A DNA stretch of 12,876 nucleotides from Spirochaetaceae bacterium (GTDB lineage: Bacteria; Spirochaetota; Spirochaetia; Treponematales; Treponemataceae), in NCBI GenBank assembly GCA_031285525.1, contig JAITWB010000139.1, positions 1 to 12,876 of the forward strand. Direction: 5' to 3'. Positions 12,284 through 12,876 of this stretch are shown in pieces. The translations under genes were made by a program, and so were the position numbers. Position 1 is the stretch's first letter. Each line of letters opens with the position of its first letter. The notes under the pieces were generated by a model. That model made no database searches and had not been told where the DNA came from. It saw nothing but the letters and a program-made list of their open reading frames with translations.

Positions 12284-12876
12284 CGGCTGTATGACCCCGC
12301 TTATAATAGCAGTATTAACACGATTGTCTGTGCCTGTATTTAAGTTTAGATTGTTTATATTACCGGAGGCGCTAAATAGTTGAGAACCCAAAAAAGCGCC
12401 AGTATTATCAGTACCAGTAGCTTGATTTCCGCTAACAGTTCCAGTATGAAAGTATGACTTTTTAGGTGACAGTGTGGCTCTACTATACACACCGCCGCCC
12501 TGGGACGCTCTATTTGCTGTGATGACAGGGTCAAAATCCGGAGTCGTTATCACATTAGGGATTCCCATAGTAAAGATTCCCTCGTTATACAATCCGCCGC
12601 CCAAGCCAGAGGAAATATTACCTGCAATGCTGGGGGTAGAACCTGTGACAGAACCCATGGAGAAGGTTCCTTTATTGTAAACGCCGCCGCCGTTGCCGCT
12701 AGTTGTTGTTGTCTCGTTTTCTTTAATTTCGGCAGTGCCGTTCATGATAAAGTTTCCGGTGTTTGTGCTATTGGTATCGATATCTACATATACTCCACCG
12801 CCATTAACAGCTTTGTTTTTTTCAATGATTCCGCCGGTCATTGTGAGGGTTCCGTAGAGAACATAGACGCCGCCGC
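12281..12876 (-). CDS. Beta-helix repeat protein (polymorphic outer-membrane-protein-like), C-terminal part
   Basis: This is the last 197 or so codons of a gene that enters from the right edge; the frame stays open to 12876 (GGVYVLYGTLTMTGG). It consists of irregular repeats of about 20-35 residues carrying a GGGVY or GGGLY turn followed by a short strand such as NKGTFSM, NEGIFTM or VLYGTLTM. It is rich in Asn, Thr, Gly and Ser and nearly free of Cys. This is the pattern of right-handed parallel beta-helix surface proteins, like chlamydial Pmp repeats and Treponema counterparts, which are secreted and act in adhesion or as variable antigens. No autotransporter beta-barrel follows; the protein ends ISGVIQP. 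The signal peptide would lie outside the window. The stop codon is the first codon of the purine-rich repeat. Confidence 0.82.
   Translation of the reverse strand, partial: GGVYVLYGTLTMTGGIIEKNKAVNGGGVYVDIDTNSTNTGNFIMNGTAEIKENETTTTSGNGGGVYNKGTFSMGSVTGSTPSIAGNISSGLGGGLYNEGIFTMGIPNVITTPDFDPVITANRASQGGGVYSRATLSPKKSYFHTGTVSGNQATGTDNTGAFLGSQLFSASGNINNLNLNTGTDNRVNTAIISGVIQP

Noticed and set aside
12065..12343. Plus-strand frames through the 21-bp array encoding heptapeptide repeats (FHMESRP-type and IPHGILS-type)
   Set aside because: Several frames are open only because 21 is a multiple of three. No ribosome-binding site or promoter precedes them, and the C-terminal part is antisense to the beta-helix gene.

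Overview
The window looks like a chromosomal segment from a Treponema-type spirochaete, possibly a gut or termite-associated species. This is inferred from the Rpn/PD-(D/E)XK 'putative transposase' family that is expanded in Treponema, the extra elongation-factor-G paralogue, the secreted Gly-rich beta-helix protein, and genes of middling GC mixed with AT-richer accessory genes. The species cannot be fixed from the sequence alone. No tRNA, rRNA, insertion sequence or CRISPR array was found.

Layout: (1) 1-287, the start of an AT-rich P-loop ATPase gene leaving the left edge on the minus strand. (2) 408-2655, an EF-G-like GTPase with its own promoter and terminator; it lacks the usual catalytic His. 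(3) 2712-4855, a plus-strand coiled-coil protein facing a minus-strand membrane/TPR protein; both gene ends lie in one purine-rich inverted repeat. (4) 4892-5571, a HicA/HicB toxin-antitoxin cassette with its operator and a perfect 18-bp-stem terminator. (5) 5617-7910, citrate synthase and an upstream HD-domain phosphohydrolase. (6) 7961-9588, a 23-bp minisatellite and a two-gene operon (unknown 184-aa protein plus RimK-like ATP-grasp ligase). (7) 9591-11114, elongation factor P and deoxyribose-phosphate aldolase. (8) 11142-12061, an Rpn-family nuclease with its promoter. (9) 12111-12256, a 21-bp tandem array. (10) 12281-12876, the C-terminal part of a beta-helix surface or secreted protein.

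The genes are mostly independent housekeeping units (translation factors EF-G-like and EF-P, citrate synthase, DeoC) with small accessory modules between them (ATPase, HicAB, Rpn, beta-helix protein). The main undescribed-looking signal is a dispersed purine-rich element, AGGGAGAAGGTAGAAATGAG-like in the sense of the gene it follows. It sits exactly at the 3' ends of five genes. It supplies the stop codon of two of them, encodes the last residues of a third, and appears to add about 26 residues to DeoC. Other notable signals are promoter/start geometry implying leaderless mRNAs for three genes, a G7 tract inside the citrate synthase promoter spacer, and a 21-bp palindromic array whose last unit carries its core inverted.
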